From assembly GCF_001611275.1 (NCBI RefSeq), contig NZ_CP015080.1:1488001-1552000 (forward strand): 64,000 bases of DNA. Reading direction: 5' to 3'. The notes under the pieces are model-generated. The model was not told where the DNA came from. It did not search any database and worked only from the letters and a program-made list of their open reading frames with translations. Of the stretch, positions 55,824 through 64,000 are shown piece after piece. Source of the stretch: Desulfuromonas sp. DDH964 (GTDB lineage Bacteria; Desulfobacterota; Desulfuromonadia; Desulfuromonadales; DDH964). The first letter of the stretch is position 1. Every line of letters starts with the position of its first letter. The translations under genes and the position numbers were made by a program.

Positions 55824-58800
55824 TTACTCCATCATCCAGTAAATCTGCCAGGAAGTCATGCTTGGTGGCGGCTCTTCGGTACAGATACCACCGCCGCAAC
55901 CGATGAGGACCGCCGAGGTGCCGTCTTCCTTGATGGCGATAACCGCGCCCGAGGCAATCCCCGAGCCGAGAATCCGCGAGCGATCCTCCCGCCGGAAAAT
56001 TGCGCCCGTGCCGGAGGCAGACAGAACCCCTTTGTCGTCCACGTTGACGATACCGGCGCGCTTGTTGAGGTTGGAGGTGTTTTCGCTGTCGTTGGCCTCG
56101 TAGAAGTTGAGGACTGCTTCGCCGGTGAGGTAGTCGACGACGTAGAGGCGGCTGACGCCGAGATTCCCCGACAGACAGGGGTCAACGTCGGCGGAGACAG
56201 CGTTGGGGGTAAAGGTGGTGTAATAGGCCTTGCCGTAAACCACAAGCGCCGGGGCCAGGACTTTTTCGCCCTTGTTCTGGTCGAGCTTGATGAACCAGCC
56301 GCTGTATTTCGGGCTGTTGAGACGTTCGAGAACGCACTCGATCGAGGTGTCGGTCGGATCGCTGCAGTTGGGAGCGGTCATGGTGGCGCTTTGCAGGCTG
56401 TCCTCGGTGACGTTGACCAGGTTGGCCTCAGTCTTCACCGTGGTGTCGTAACTGCTGTCGTAGAAACCGCGGTCATAGAAGGCATAGAGCCGGTCGGTGA
56501 CGCCGGTGTTGAGAGCATGGGCACGGTCGCCGGTGCCGAAATAGACACCGTTGTACTTCTGTTCCAGGACCACGGACGGTGGGTAGAGGATGCGCCGGCC
56601 GTTGGTGGGCGGGTCATCGCCGCTGATCAGCTTGTCGCTCGGATTGGCGCTGAATACCTTGGTCCCGGTCCACTTGCCGGTGGTAACCTTGTCGGCGACG
56701 CGGAAGCGCCACATGTTGCCGCCGGTGTCGCCAGCGTAGATGACGTCGATGTAGCTGTCGAAGTTGCTGTCGATGGCCGCTACCGAAGAGGGGAAGGAGT
56801 AGGTCGGGATGTTGGCCTTGTCCGTTCCGCTGGCAGTGGCATAGGCTTCGGTATAACCCCAGAGCTTGACCGGTGTGTCGTTGAATTTCACCTTGCCGCT
56901 GCTCAAGTCCCTTTGGCCGATCTCGACGATGTAGATTCCCCGTCCCTTGGGGGTGAACTGTTTGCTGCTTCCGACACTGAAGACATCACCGAAGTCGTTC
57001 GCCTTGAGAGTAGTTTCGGTAGTTGCACCCATGCCGTCCGGGAAGGTCTGGGTGCTGCCGTAGCGCAGGTCTTCGTTGGTGTCGTAACCGGCGCCGATAA
57101 TCGCCACGAAGCGGTCGCTGCCGCCGAGGCGCATCTTGCCGACAACCGGGTCGGACCAGCTCTCCCCCAGCTCTTCAAAACCGCTGGTCTTGCCGGTCAG
57201 CTCCCAAAGGAGGGCAGGGTTGGCCGGATCGGAGACATCGAGCGCATAGTAGGCGCCGCGATTCAGAGTCGGATCGAGGGTGTCGACGCCGGCGCCGCGG
57301 CGCAGGCCGAAGAGGATGATCACCTTATCCCCGGCAACCGCATCAATGGTGCCATCGTTATTGGCGTCGTAGACGAAGGGGATCGGGCTCGCATCGATGA
57401 AATAGTTGTGGATATTGTTCCCGAGCTGCTGGAGGTTGGGGAGAAAAATCGGCGGGATGAAGGACCAGAGCTCCTCGCCGGTGGCGTCGCTGAAGGCATG
57501 GAGCTGGCCGTCGTTGCTGCCGACGTAGATGACGGTCTTGTTGGCCGAAGTCCCTTCGTCTGCAAGGCTGTAGCTGTTGTAGGACTGGATCAGCGGCTTG
57601 GAATGGAGGATGTCGCCGAGAATCCAGGGGCGCTTCTCGGAAGTATTGCCGTCAAGATCCTGGTCATAGGCGTCCCAGCCGGTGATGTAGCGGATGATCT
57701 TTTCGCGGTCAGTGGTGGCGGAGACTCCCAGCAGGGTGGTTGTCAGCTTGGTGTTATCCAGCTTAACGGCATTTTCAGCCGAGGTCAGGTCTTTTTTGAT
57801 CGGGTTGAGGACCGTGCCGTTGCCGGTAATGGTGTAGATCTTGCGCGGATTACTGACCAGGTCGCGTTTGGCGAGGAGTTCGCCGACCCCCCCCTCGTCC
57901 ACGTTGCCGCCGTCAGGGTTGACACTCCAGAAGGAGATGGCATCGGGGTCGAACTTGCCGTTGGCGTCCGTCGCCACGGCACCGGTCTTGTCGACCACCT
58001 CCCCCTTGACGAGACCGAACTTCTTCAGGTTGCCGCGCCAGTCGCCGTTGGCGACCGGCTTGAAGAAGCCGAGGTAGACCCGCTCACCGCTGTAGGTCTT
58101 GTTTTCCGGGCTGGTCGGCACCACCGGCGCCACGAAGGCCGAGTTGACCTCGAGGATCTTGCCAATGATTGTCGACAAGGCACTGGCGAGGTTTTGGTAG
58201 TTGGAGGCGAGGTAGGGCACACCCCCACCGTTGGCAGCAGTATCTTCAAGGAGTTTGACCGCCGCCTTGTCAGCGGCAATGGCGCCGAAGCCGATGGTGT
58301 AGGTATAGGCGTTCTGAGTCCCGGCGTACTTTTCTGAAAGATCGATGTCATGGATGTACTTTGCAACATCGTCGAGGTAGTCGCTGCTGTCGGTTGATAC
58401 GTCCTTGCTATCCTTGTCGCAATCACCGTTGCCACAAATACTTCTCAGAACATCATTGTTATCTTTCGTCGGCATACCGTCGGTGATGAGAATGACGTAG
58501 GTTTGCTGACAGCTCGCCGTAATCGGCGAGGTGTAGGTGTTGCTGCGAAACGCGCTCTTCTCGCCCTTGAAGTAGCGCATGGCCTCAAAGAGGGTCTCGG
58601 CCAGAGGCGTATAGCTTTCTGCCTTGAGGCCGTCAATAACTTGCAGTAACGCATCCCTGTTGGTTATGCTCCCGACGTGGATTGCGGCCATGTCTTTGAT
58701 TTCGCTGGTAAATGATTTCCCTCCGATGGTTTGGGTGACCAGTGCTCCTCCCTCGTTGCTGGTATCGAAAATCATCAGGCCGAAATTGACACCAGTGGTG

Positions 58801-59969
58801 CCCTTGATGAGGTCGGTGACAACCGTCCGGGCAACCGTGTTTTTAGAGGGTTGGTTTGCTGGTGTCGTGCAGACAAAGCCAGGAGTCGTGGCGTCGGTAG
58901 GAGTACTGGTGAAGGCAGCCGACAAGTCGGGAGTTGCAGCCACCACGGGTGTGACAACGGTTTGGGTTGGTGACAATGCGATTGTACCATTGGCAGTCGT
59001 GTTGTACCAGATGATCCAATTACCAGTTACAAACCTTCTTACTGAATCAGAAGCTATACATTTTCCGGAGTCGAATTTGTAATTCCCGACAAAATATCCC
59101 GTTGGAGACTTGAGTGCATTTTCAATTGTGCCGTTGGCTATTGGGTTGGCACTAGTGCTCGGGCATTGATCATTCAAGTTATCTACATCACCATTAATAT
59201 CTGAGACGTATTTCCATTCTGAGCAGATCCCGTTGTTCCAGTCGGATTGTTTGCAATAATAAACTGCATCATTTATACAGTTTTCATCCCAAAAATTATT
59301 TTTCTTTTCTCCGCAATACTTATGTTGTGTAGTGTATGTCTTGGCCGGGTTATAGCCACCAATCGGTGCCGGGTCGCCACCGCCGGTAGTTTCACAGGCG
59401 TTGCCGATATTGTTGCTGTCCGTGTCTTCCTGTCCTGGATTGTACACGTCCTTGCAGTTGTCGCAGGCATCACCGATGCCATCATTGTCCGTATCTTCCT
59501 GCCCGGGATTGGAATTACGCCGGCAATTGTCACAGCTATCGCCGATGCCATCACTGTCCCTGTCCTCCTGCCCTGGATTGGCAGAATGGACGCAGTTGTC
59601 CTTCGGATTAAGACAGCCGCTGACATCGGGATAACCATCCCCATCTGAATCAGGACATGCGCCAATTGGCTCGCAGGCATCTCCAATGCGATTGCTGTTA
59701 CTGTCCTTCTGGTCTGGATTCTTCACATTGGGGCAGTTGTCCTGGCTGTCGATTACCCCGTCATCGTCGTAGTCCGGTTCGCAGACCTGGATATTAGCCG
59801 GCTCCTTCATGCTCCCCGAGGTGTCGAAGATAATGAGGACGTTGGGTTTCACTGTGGCGGTCTCACCGCCGTAGATAGCAGTGTCACCAATGAAGTCGTC
59901 GGGACCGGCCCAGGCGGTCGCTGCCAGGGCCAGAAAGGCGATCAGTGTCAGAATATTCGTTCTTCTCAT
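55824..59969 (-). CDS. pilY1: Type IV pilus tip-associated protein PilY1 with inserted thrombospondin type 3 repeats
   Basis: 1381 residues. Signal peptide 1-21 (AWA). A von Willebrand A domain begins at once with the metal site DTSGSM (49-54), but its remaining part (KNTVARTVV near 373, ITDGMPT near 493) is separated by about 310 residues. The insert carries calcium-binding thrombospondin type 3 repeats (63 to about 200; DSDGDGYPD, DRDSDGIGD, DTDNDGIGD) and a low-GC segment (about 205-340). The C-terminal beta-propeller (about 650-1290) has EF-hand-like sites DANNDGTID near 870 and DSNFDSYID near 1073. PilY1 supports adhesion and pilus extension. It is longer than P. aeruginosa PilY1 (about 1161). 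Confidence 0.93.
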   Translation of the reverse strand: MRRTNILTLIAFLALAATAWAGPDDFIGDTAIYGGETATVKPNVLIIFDTSGSMKEPANIQVCEPDYDDDGVIDSQDNCPNVKNPDQKDSNSNRIGDACEPIGACPDSDGDGYPDVSGCLNPKDNCVHSANPGQEDRDSDGIGDSCDNCRRNSNPGQEDTDNDGIGDACDNCKDVYNPGQEDTDSNNIGNACETTGGGDPAPIGGYNPAKTYTTQHKYCGEKKNNFWDENCINDAVYYCKQSDWNNGICSEWKYVSDINGDVDNLNDQCPSTSANPIANGTIENALKSPTGYFVGNYKFDSGKCIASDSVRRFVTGNWIIWYNTTANGTIALSPTQTVVTPVVAATPDLSAAFTSTPTDATTPGFVCTTPANQPSKNTVARTVVTDLIKGTTGVNFGLMIFDTSNEGGALVTQTIGGKSFTSEIKDMAAIHVGSITNRDALLQVIDGLKAESYTPLAETLFEAMRYFKGEKSAFRSNTYTSPITASCQQTYVILITDGMPTKDNNDVLRSICGNGDCDKDSKDVSTDSSDYLDDVAKYIHDIDLSEKYAGTQNAYTYTIGFGAIAADKAAVKLLEDTAANGGGVPYLASNYQNLASALSTIIGKILEVNSAFVAPVVPTSPENKTYSGERVYLGFFKPVANGDWRGNLKKFGLVKGEVVDKTGAVATDANGKFDPDAISFWSVNPDGGNVDEGGVGELLAKRDLVSNPRKIYTITGNGTVLNPIKKDLTSAENAVKLDNTKLTTTLLGVSATTDREKIIRYITGWDAYDQDLDGNTSEKRPWILGDILHSKPLIQSYNSYSLADEGTSANKTVIYVGSNDGQLHAFSDATGEELWSFIPPIFLPNLQQLGNNIHNYFIDASPIPFVYDANNDGTIDAVAGDKVIILFGLRRGAGVDTLDPTLNRGAYYALDVSDPANPALLWELTGKTSGFEELGESWSDPVVGKMRLGGSDRFVAIIGAGYDTNEDLRYGSTQTFPDGMGATTETTLKANDFGDVFSVGSSKQFTPKGRGIYIVEIGQRDLSSGKVKFNDTPVKLWGYTEAYATASGTDKANIPTYSFPSSVAAIDSNFDSYIDVIYAGDTGGNMWRFRVADKVTTGKWTGTKVFSANPSDKLISGDDPPTNGRRILYPPSVVLEQKYNGVYFGTGDRAHALNTGVTDRLYAFYDRGFYDSSYDTTVKTEANLVNVTEDSLQSATMTAPNCSDPTDTSIECVLERLNSPKYSGWFIKLDQNKGEKVLAPALVVYGKAYYTTFTPNAVSADVDPCLSGNLGVSRLYVVDYLTGEAVLNFYEANDSENTSNLNKRAGIVNVDDKGVLSASGTGAIFRREDRSRILGSGIASGAVIAIKEDGTSAVLIGCGGGICTEEPPPSMTSWQIYWMME

Positions 59970-59996
59970 AGGAATTTCCTCCTGTTCGCCCGCAGG

Positions 59997-60353
59997 TTAA
60001 GGGGTGTTCTTGGGTTGTTTTTTTGCTGGTGCAACCGTCTGAAGATAGTTGAGGTAGTTGCCGGTGGCCCGACTGGGGGCCTCAAAATTGTCAGCACAGT
60101 TGTAGTCGCTTAGGACAACGCCGGTCCAGATCCCCTTCTGTCGGAGATTATTGCGCGCCAGGGAGCACTTGAAAGCATCGACCGTTTTGTAATCTCGGTC
60201 GGGGTCCCACATATCGTAGACTCTGTTGTGCTCGTAGATTCGATTATTGACGAACATCCCCTCGTAAATATGGTCGGGTTTGTATTCCGCAGCCAAAGCG
60301 ACCAAGGGCAGCCCGAGGAGAATGAGCAGGGCCAAAGAGAGAAGTTTTTTCAT
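59997..60353 (-). CDS. Small secreted protein in the minor pilin operon
   Basis: 118 residues with a signal peptide (MKKLLSLALLILLGLPLVA, cleavage near 22). The mature part contains two Cys (FKCSLARNN and YNCADNF) and a basic Pro-rich tail. No family recognised. GAAGGAGG precedes ATG 60353. It lies between pilX and pilY1, so a pilus-assembly or PilY1-related role is inferred. Confidence 0.75.
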   Translation of the reverse strand: MKKLLSLALLILLGLPLVALAAEYKPDHIYEGMFVNNRIYEHNRVYDMWDPDRDYKTVDAFKCSLARNNLRQKGIWTGVVLSDYNCADNFEAPSRATGNYLNYLQTVAPAKKQPKNTP

Positions 60354-60384
60354 CGTTGCCTCCTTCAAAAGGGCGTAGAGCGCC

Positions 60385-60921
60385 TTACTTGGGTACGATC
60401 CTGACCACCTGGGCGCGAATCCCCTGGCGGGACGGGTTGCTGGCATTGAACGGGGCGACGCCGACGGCATGGACGGCGTAGTTGCGGGCCTCGAGCACCG
60501 TGGCGTCGCTGCCGGAACCGACCGGGGTAGTGCCGCTGTAGAGAAATTCCACGGTATTTTGTGGGGGGTCACCAGGCTTATCGATAGCGAGGCCGGAGCG
60601 GGCGGTGGCAACCTGCTCGCTGAAATGGGTCACGCCGTCGGCGGTGAAATCCTTGTTGAGGTCGACAGAGCCGGAGCCGGTCGCCACTACCTCGGTTGAA
60701 TACTCGACCGCCCGGTCGGCGGCGTAGAAGGCCTCCTGGTAATTGCGGTAGTTCCCGGAGAGCTGGATTTCGGAGGTCGAGGTGTTGAGGAGCATCGCGC
60801 CGAGGATGCTCATGATGGCCAGCAGGGAGATCGCCACGATCAGGGCGATGCCGCGCTGGTTGCCGAGCGGACCGACAAATGTTGCCAGGGACAATTCGTT
60901 ACGGGTCGGATCATGGATCAT
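60385..60921 (-). CDS. pilX: PilX-type minor pilin assembly protein
   Basis: 178 residues. The N-terminal RGIALIVAISLLAIMSILGA is the hydrophobic segment of PilX (PilX/PilW N-terminal domain), followed by QLSGNYRNYQEAFYAADRAVE, the characteristic helix. ATG 60921 has AGGAG nine bases before; a second in-frame ATG at 60954 adds eleven residues. It is located between pilW and the 118-residue protein. It probably helps assemble the minor pilin complex. Confidence 0.88.
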   Translation of the reverse strand: MIHDPTRNELSLATFVGPLGNQRGIALIVAISLLAIMSILGAMLLNTSTSEIQLSGNYRNYQEAFYAADRAVEYSTEVVATGSGSVDLNKDFTADGVTHFSEQVATARSGLAIDKPGDPPQNTVEFLYSGTTPVGSGSDATVLEARNYAVHAVGVAPFNASNPSRQGIRAQVVRIVPK

Positions 60922-60950
60922 GGTGGCTGACTCCTGTTTCGGGCCGGATA

Positions 60951-61883
60951 TCAATTCCGCAACCGGATGACGCTGACGACGCTGCGCGGCCGGACCGTGC
61001 CGTCGAGCTGGCTGACCGTATTGGCGGTGATGGTCACCCGCACCGCCACGACCCGGGCGAGCTGGGCCGCCGTCAGGACGTTGGGGGCAAGGGGCGCGAC
61101 CTCGCTGCCGTCATCGAGCTGGTAGGTGAAGAGGGGGACAGCGTTCGGGTCGAGGGGGTCGGGTACAACGATATTCTCGGCGATCAGGTCGTTCCCCTGG
61201 CCGTCGGCATTGCGCACCAGATCGGTGCCGGCGAGGGTCCAGGAGATGGTTGACGGATCGGGTGGTGGAGGATTAGGGGGATCGGAACGGGTCACGCGGG
61301 CGATGATGTCGCCGGGCAGGAATAAAGATTCTGTGGCGGGCCATCCCTTGAGGGTTATTGTAGGTGGCGCAGCGAGAGGGTTTACGGGATAGTCTGCATC
61401 GCCGCGAAAAACGCTGTCTACCTCCAAGTCCACATTGGCCGGTTGGTCGCCGTTTTGTGGTCGGATCACTCTCACCCAGTTGCCTTTGGTGAACAGGTCG
61501 GTCATGGCCGCCGTAGTCACAGCCAATGCCGCCGTTGCCGTTCCACCCGTAACTTCGACCCCGTCTCGGACCTGGGCAAAGTTGTAGTAGGCCGAAGCGG
61601 TCTCGATATTCAGGGTGGTGGCGTTGGAGTTGGCGGCGATGCCGGTGGTGCCGGTGGGGACGAGCAGGCCGGCCATCTTGATGTCGCGGCCGATGATATC
61701 GAGGGCGACCCGCAGCGACTGCTGGATATCGACCACCTCTTCCTGGTTGTAGGTGGTGCGCTGCATCCCCATGTAGAGGGAGTACATTCCAACCAGGGCA
61801 ATGCCGAGGATGGCGACGGCGACCAGCAGTTCGAGGAGGGTGAAACCCCTTTGGCGGGTGACTTTAACTACGGCAGATTTCAT
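60951..61883 (-). CDS. pilW: PilW-type minor pilin
   Basis: 310 residues. Leader and class III signal GFTLLELLVAVAILG with Glu5, a typical pilin start. The globular part includes a disulfide-poor beta-rich region. ATG 61883 overlaps the pilV stop by one base (TGATG), so both are coupled. Together with pilV, pilX and pilY1 it forms the minor pilin priming complex. Confidence 0.92.
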   Translation of the reverse strand: MKSAVVKVTRQRGFTLLELLVAVAILGIALVGMYSLYMGMQRTTYNQEEVVDIQQSLRVALDIIGRDIKMAGLLVPTGTTGIAANSNATTLNIETASAYYNFAQVRDGVEVTGGTATAALAVTTAAMTDLFTKGNWVRVIRPQNGDQPANVDLEVDSVFRGDADYPVNPLAAPPTITLKGWPATESLFLPGDIIARVTRSDPPNPPPPDPSTISWTLAGTDLVRNADGQGNDLIAENIVVPDPLDPNAVPLFTYQLDDGSEVAPLAPNVLTAAQLARVVAVRVTITANTVSQLDGTVRPRSVVSVIRLRN

Positions 61884-62287
61884 CAATAGAACCTCTTGAA
61901 CCCTTCGAGGGTAACTACCCGTTGCTTCGGCCCGGTGACGGTCACAGTGATCTTGGCGATGCGGGCCGCCGGCTCGTTGGTCTCGACCTCCCAGCTGGCG
62001 GCAAAATCCCCGGCCCCGTCAATCCGGGCATTGGCGCCGAGGTCAAAGGCGATCGGAGCCACAGTGTCAGCTTTGAAGACCGCATCCGTGTCACTGCGGG
62101 TCAGCACATCTTCGAGCACCCCCTGGGCGATGGCGGTGGCGACGGTACGCGTGTTGGAGCCGGCGTTGTATTCCATGGCGCGGATCTGCACGCCGGCGAT
62201 CCCGAGCAGGCCGATGGCGAAGATGGTGAGGGCCACCAGAACCTCCAGCAGGGTGAAGCCGCGTTGGTTGGTTGTTGCTGCTGTCAT
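61883..62287 (-). CDS. pilV: PilV-type minor pilin
   Basis: 134 residues. It starts MTAATTNQRGFTLLEVLVAL with the prepilin motif and Glu5, and is short, as usual for PilV. GGAG lies eight bases ahead of ATG 62287. First gene of the eight-gene minor pilin operon; the sigma54 promoter is about 65 bases upstream of the start codon. Confidence 0.92.
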   Translation of the reverse strand: MTAATTNQRGFTLLEVLVALTIFAIGLLGIAGVQIRAMEYNAGSNTRTVATAIAQGVLEDVLTRSDTDAVFKADTVAPIAFDLGANARIDGAGDFAASWEVETNEPAARIAKITVTVTGPKQRVVTLEGFKRFY

Positions 62288-62362
62288 CGATCAATTCTCC
62301 TTGCTACCCGCCCCGCATGTGGCGCCAGGGGGCGGAGGGGACGTGTTGGTATCCGGATAAAA

Positions 62363-62378
62363 AGCAAAAACCGAACCA
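62363..62378 (-). promoter_or_regulatory. Sigma54 (-24/-12) promoter of the minor pilin operon
   Basis: On the minus strand TGGTTCGGTTTTTGCT matches TGG(C/T)(A)C(G)N4TTGC(A/T): GG and GC are 10 bases apart, with the TTGCT box perfect and one mismatch in the -24 box (A to T). The expected start is near 62352, giving a 65-base leader before pilV. Confidence 0.7.
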
Positions 62379-62474
62379 ACTTCGGACGCTGGAATTCGCC
62401 TGATACTTCGGCCTCTTGCAGCGAGCGGACTGGGGCGGGACCCTGTGGGAACGCAACAATTTCAGCACCAGTAG

Positions 62475-62487
62475 TGCAAACTTTGCA
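62475..62487. promoter_or_regulatory. Palindrome upstream of the sigma54 promoter, candidate activator site
   Basis: TGCAAA-C-TTTGCA, a perfect dyad with one central base, about 100 bases upstream of the -24/-12 elements, at a distance typical of NtrC-type enhancer sites. Confidence 0.45.
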
Positions 62488-62515
62488 TGGTCGGGGCCGG
62501 ATGGGAGCTTTTCCC

Positions 62516-62545
62516 TTGAACCAGCGCCGCCCTTTCCCGTATAGT
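62516..62545 (+). promoter_or_regulatory. Sigma70-type promoter of the DUF1015 gene
   Basis: TTGAAC (62516-62521), 18-base spacer, TATAGT (62540-62545), 41 bases before the start codon. Confidence 0.55.
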
Positions 62546-62585
62546 CGGCACTTGTTCTCACTGACCATTCGCGGAGGTTTTCCCT

Positions 62586-63932
62586 ATGGCCAAGATTGTC
62601 CCGTTTCGTGCCCTGCGTTATGACCTGAAGCGCCTTTCCCAGCCGGGCAGCGTCATGGCGCCTCCTTACGACGTCATCTCTCCGGCCCTGCAGGAGGAGC
62701 TCTACGCCCGCGACCCGCACAACGTGGTGCGTCTGATCCTCGGCCGGACCGGGACCGGGGACCACGAGGGGGACAATCGCTATACCCGCGCTGCCGCCGA
62801 TTTCAGGGCCTGGCAGGAGTCGGGTGTCCTGTTGCGGGACGCCACGCCGTCCCTCTACCTCTACGATCAGGAGTATGTTCTGGAGAGCGGCGAGAAGGTC
62901 GTGCGCAAGGGGTTCATGGCCCTGACCCGGCTGGAGGATTTTTCCTCCGGTGTGGTCAAGCCCCACGAAAAGACCCTGGCGGGACCGAAGACCGACCGGC
63001 TGCATCTGACCAAAGCCTGCAGCGCCAATTTCAGCCCGATCTTCAGTCTTTACGCCGACAGCTGCTGCGTTCTCGAAGCCTTGACCCGGGAATTGCGAGG
63101 GGGGGCGCCCGATATCGAAGTCCGGGACGATGACGGGGTGATCCATCGCCTCTGGCAGGTCACCGACCCGGCGATCATCTCCCGGGCGCAAAACCTCCTC
63201 GACGCCAAGCCGCTCTTTATCGCCGACGGTCATCACCGCTATGAAACAGCCCTCAATTACCGCGACTACATGCGTGGCCAGCATCCCGGTTTTACCGGCC
63301 GGGAGCTGTTCAACTATGTCCTGATGTACTTTGCCAATATGGAAGACCAGGGGATGCAGATCTTTCCCACCCATCGTCTGATCTTCAATTTGAACGACTT
63401 CCGTCTCGAGCCTTTCGTCGAGTCCCTGGCCGACAGCTTCGATATCGAAACCGTCCCCTGCAACCCGGCATCGGCCGAGGAACGGCAGCGGATTCGCCAG
63501 CTCCTCGCGGCCAAGGGGGCGGGTGGTCACGCCATCGGCCTCTTTGCCGGGCGCGAGCGCTGTTTCCTGCTCACCCTCAAGGATGAGCAGGTCATGGACC
63601 GTTTCTTCCCGGAGAAGGCACCCAAGGCGCTGAAAACCCTCGATGTTTCAATTCTCCATCGGCTGATCCTCGAAGGGCTGCTCGGCATCACGGTCGAGGC
63701 CCAGGAACAGCAGCTCAACCTCAAGTACGTGAAGAACTTCGACGAGCCTTTCGAGCGGGTGCTAAGCGGCGAATTCCCTCTTGCTTTCCTGATGAATCCG
63801 ACCCGCATGACCGAGGTCCGGGATGTCGCCAATGCCGGGGAGAAGATGCCGCAGAAGTCGACCTACTTCTACCCCAAGCTCCTCTCCGGCCTGGTGATCA
63901 ACCCGATCGTGCCGGGCGAGTCGGCGGAATAA
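62586..63932 (+). CDS. DUF1015-family protein
   Basis: 448 residues, full-length for DUF1015. Conserved features: VPFRALRYDLKRLSQPG..APPYDVI at the N-terminus, KPHEKTLAGPKTDR and LFIADGHHRYETAL, and the C-terminal GEKMPQKSTYFYPKLLSGLV. The DUF1015 fold is shared with SbnI-type free-serine kinases, but the activity of this branch is unknown. GGAGG precedes ATG 62586. It is divergent from the minor pilin operon and not obviously related to it. Confidence 0.92.
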   Translation: MAKIVPFRALRYDLKRLSQPGSVMAPPYDVISPALQEELYARDPHNVVRLILGRTGTGDHEGDNRYTRAAADFRAWQESGVLLRDATPSLYLYDQEYVLESGEKVVRKGFMALTRLEDFSSGVVKPHEKTLAGPKTDRLHLTKACSANFSPIFSLYADSCCVLEALTRELRGGAPDIEVRDDDGVIHRLWQVTDPAIISRAQNLLDAKPLFIADGHHRYETALNYRDYMRGQHPGFTGRELFNYVLMYFANMEDQGMQIFPTHRLIFNLNDFRLEPFVESLADSFDIETVPCNPASAEERQRIRQLLAAKGAGGHAIGLFAGRERCFLLTLKDEQVMDRFFPEKAPKALKTLDVSILHRLILEGLLGITVEAQEQQLNLKYVKNFDEPFERVLSGEFPLAFLMNPTRMTEVRDVANAGEKMPQKSTYFYPKLLSGLVINPIVPGESAE

Positions 63933-64000
63933 CCGAATCTTCGCCAAGGTCCGGGCGATCCGGGCCGCAGTTTGCGGTGGAACATCCTTTTCAGACCTTT

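Noticed and set aside
55662..58337. Plus-strand open frame of 891 codons over pilY1
   Set aside because: Antisense to the beta-propeller part of pilY1, which has real motifs and a coherent operon context.

Overview
The window is GC-rich, densely coded chromosome from what looks like a Desulfuromonadales/Geobacterales-type bacterium (Desulfobacterota). This is inference from gene content: a Geobacter-style chemotaxis operon, a c-type-heme sensor on a cyclic-di-GMP enzyme, AcnB-type aconitase, a small periplasmic cytochrome c, and a type IV minor-pilin/PilY1 operon next to an NtrB/NtrC-type two-component pair. No rRNA, tRNA or CRISPR was recognised.

Layout. 1-9080: chemotaxis operon (end of cheA, a receptor, cheW, cheR, cheB, a histidine-kinase-like protein without its histidine, cheD, and a membrane haem/GGDEF/EAL protein). 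9097-14132: a 46-residue membrane peptide on the opposite strand, ABC-F ATPase uup, and acnB with strong promoter and terminator. 14324-17209: SpoU methyltransferase, CBS protein, cytochrome c, DUF815 ATPase. 17214-19145: a group II (class C) intron sitting immediately behind the DUF815 terminator. 19186-23512: aapJQMP amino-acid ABC transporter. 23590-28788: CBS/nucleotidyltransferase, cysteine-rich radical SAM protein, cation/proton antiporter. 28816-32548: spermidine-synthase-like, DUF3820, S4 and SpoU proteins, then an oxidoreductase and murB. 32621-36252 (minus strand): FlK-like thioesterase, SPOR-NlpC/P60 lipoprotein, AspT-type transporter, exported protein. 36282-36931: IS200/IS605-type element. 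37006-43203 (minus): MFS transporter, small protein, YceH, acyltransferase, aguB, aguA, DedA, HD protein. 43322-48147: TetR regulator with RND efflux pair. 48131-50242 (minus): lipoprotein, MFS transporter, histidine-containing ferredoxin. 50451-53329: sensor kinase and sigma54 activator. 53334-62287 (minus): minor pilin operon pilV-pilW-pilX-(118-aa protein)-pilY1-(Ig-like lipoprotein)-fimT-like-protease. 62586-63932: DUF1015 protein.

How parts fit. The chemotaxis operon carries an enzyme expected to hydrolyse c-di-GMP behind a haem sensor, possibly tying redox or ligand sensing to motility. The minor pilin operon has a good sigma54 (-24/-12) promoter and an upstream palindrome, and an NtrC-type activator lies at the far end of the cluster, suggesting PilS/PilR-like control. 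PilY1 has calcium-binding thrombospondin type 3 repeats plus a low-GC segment inserted inside its von Willebrand A domain. AguA and AguB form a complete agmatine-to-putrescine route. Two mobile elements (group II intron, IS200-like) lie in intergenic gaps, one behind a terminator and one directly upstream of an operon, rather than inside genes.
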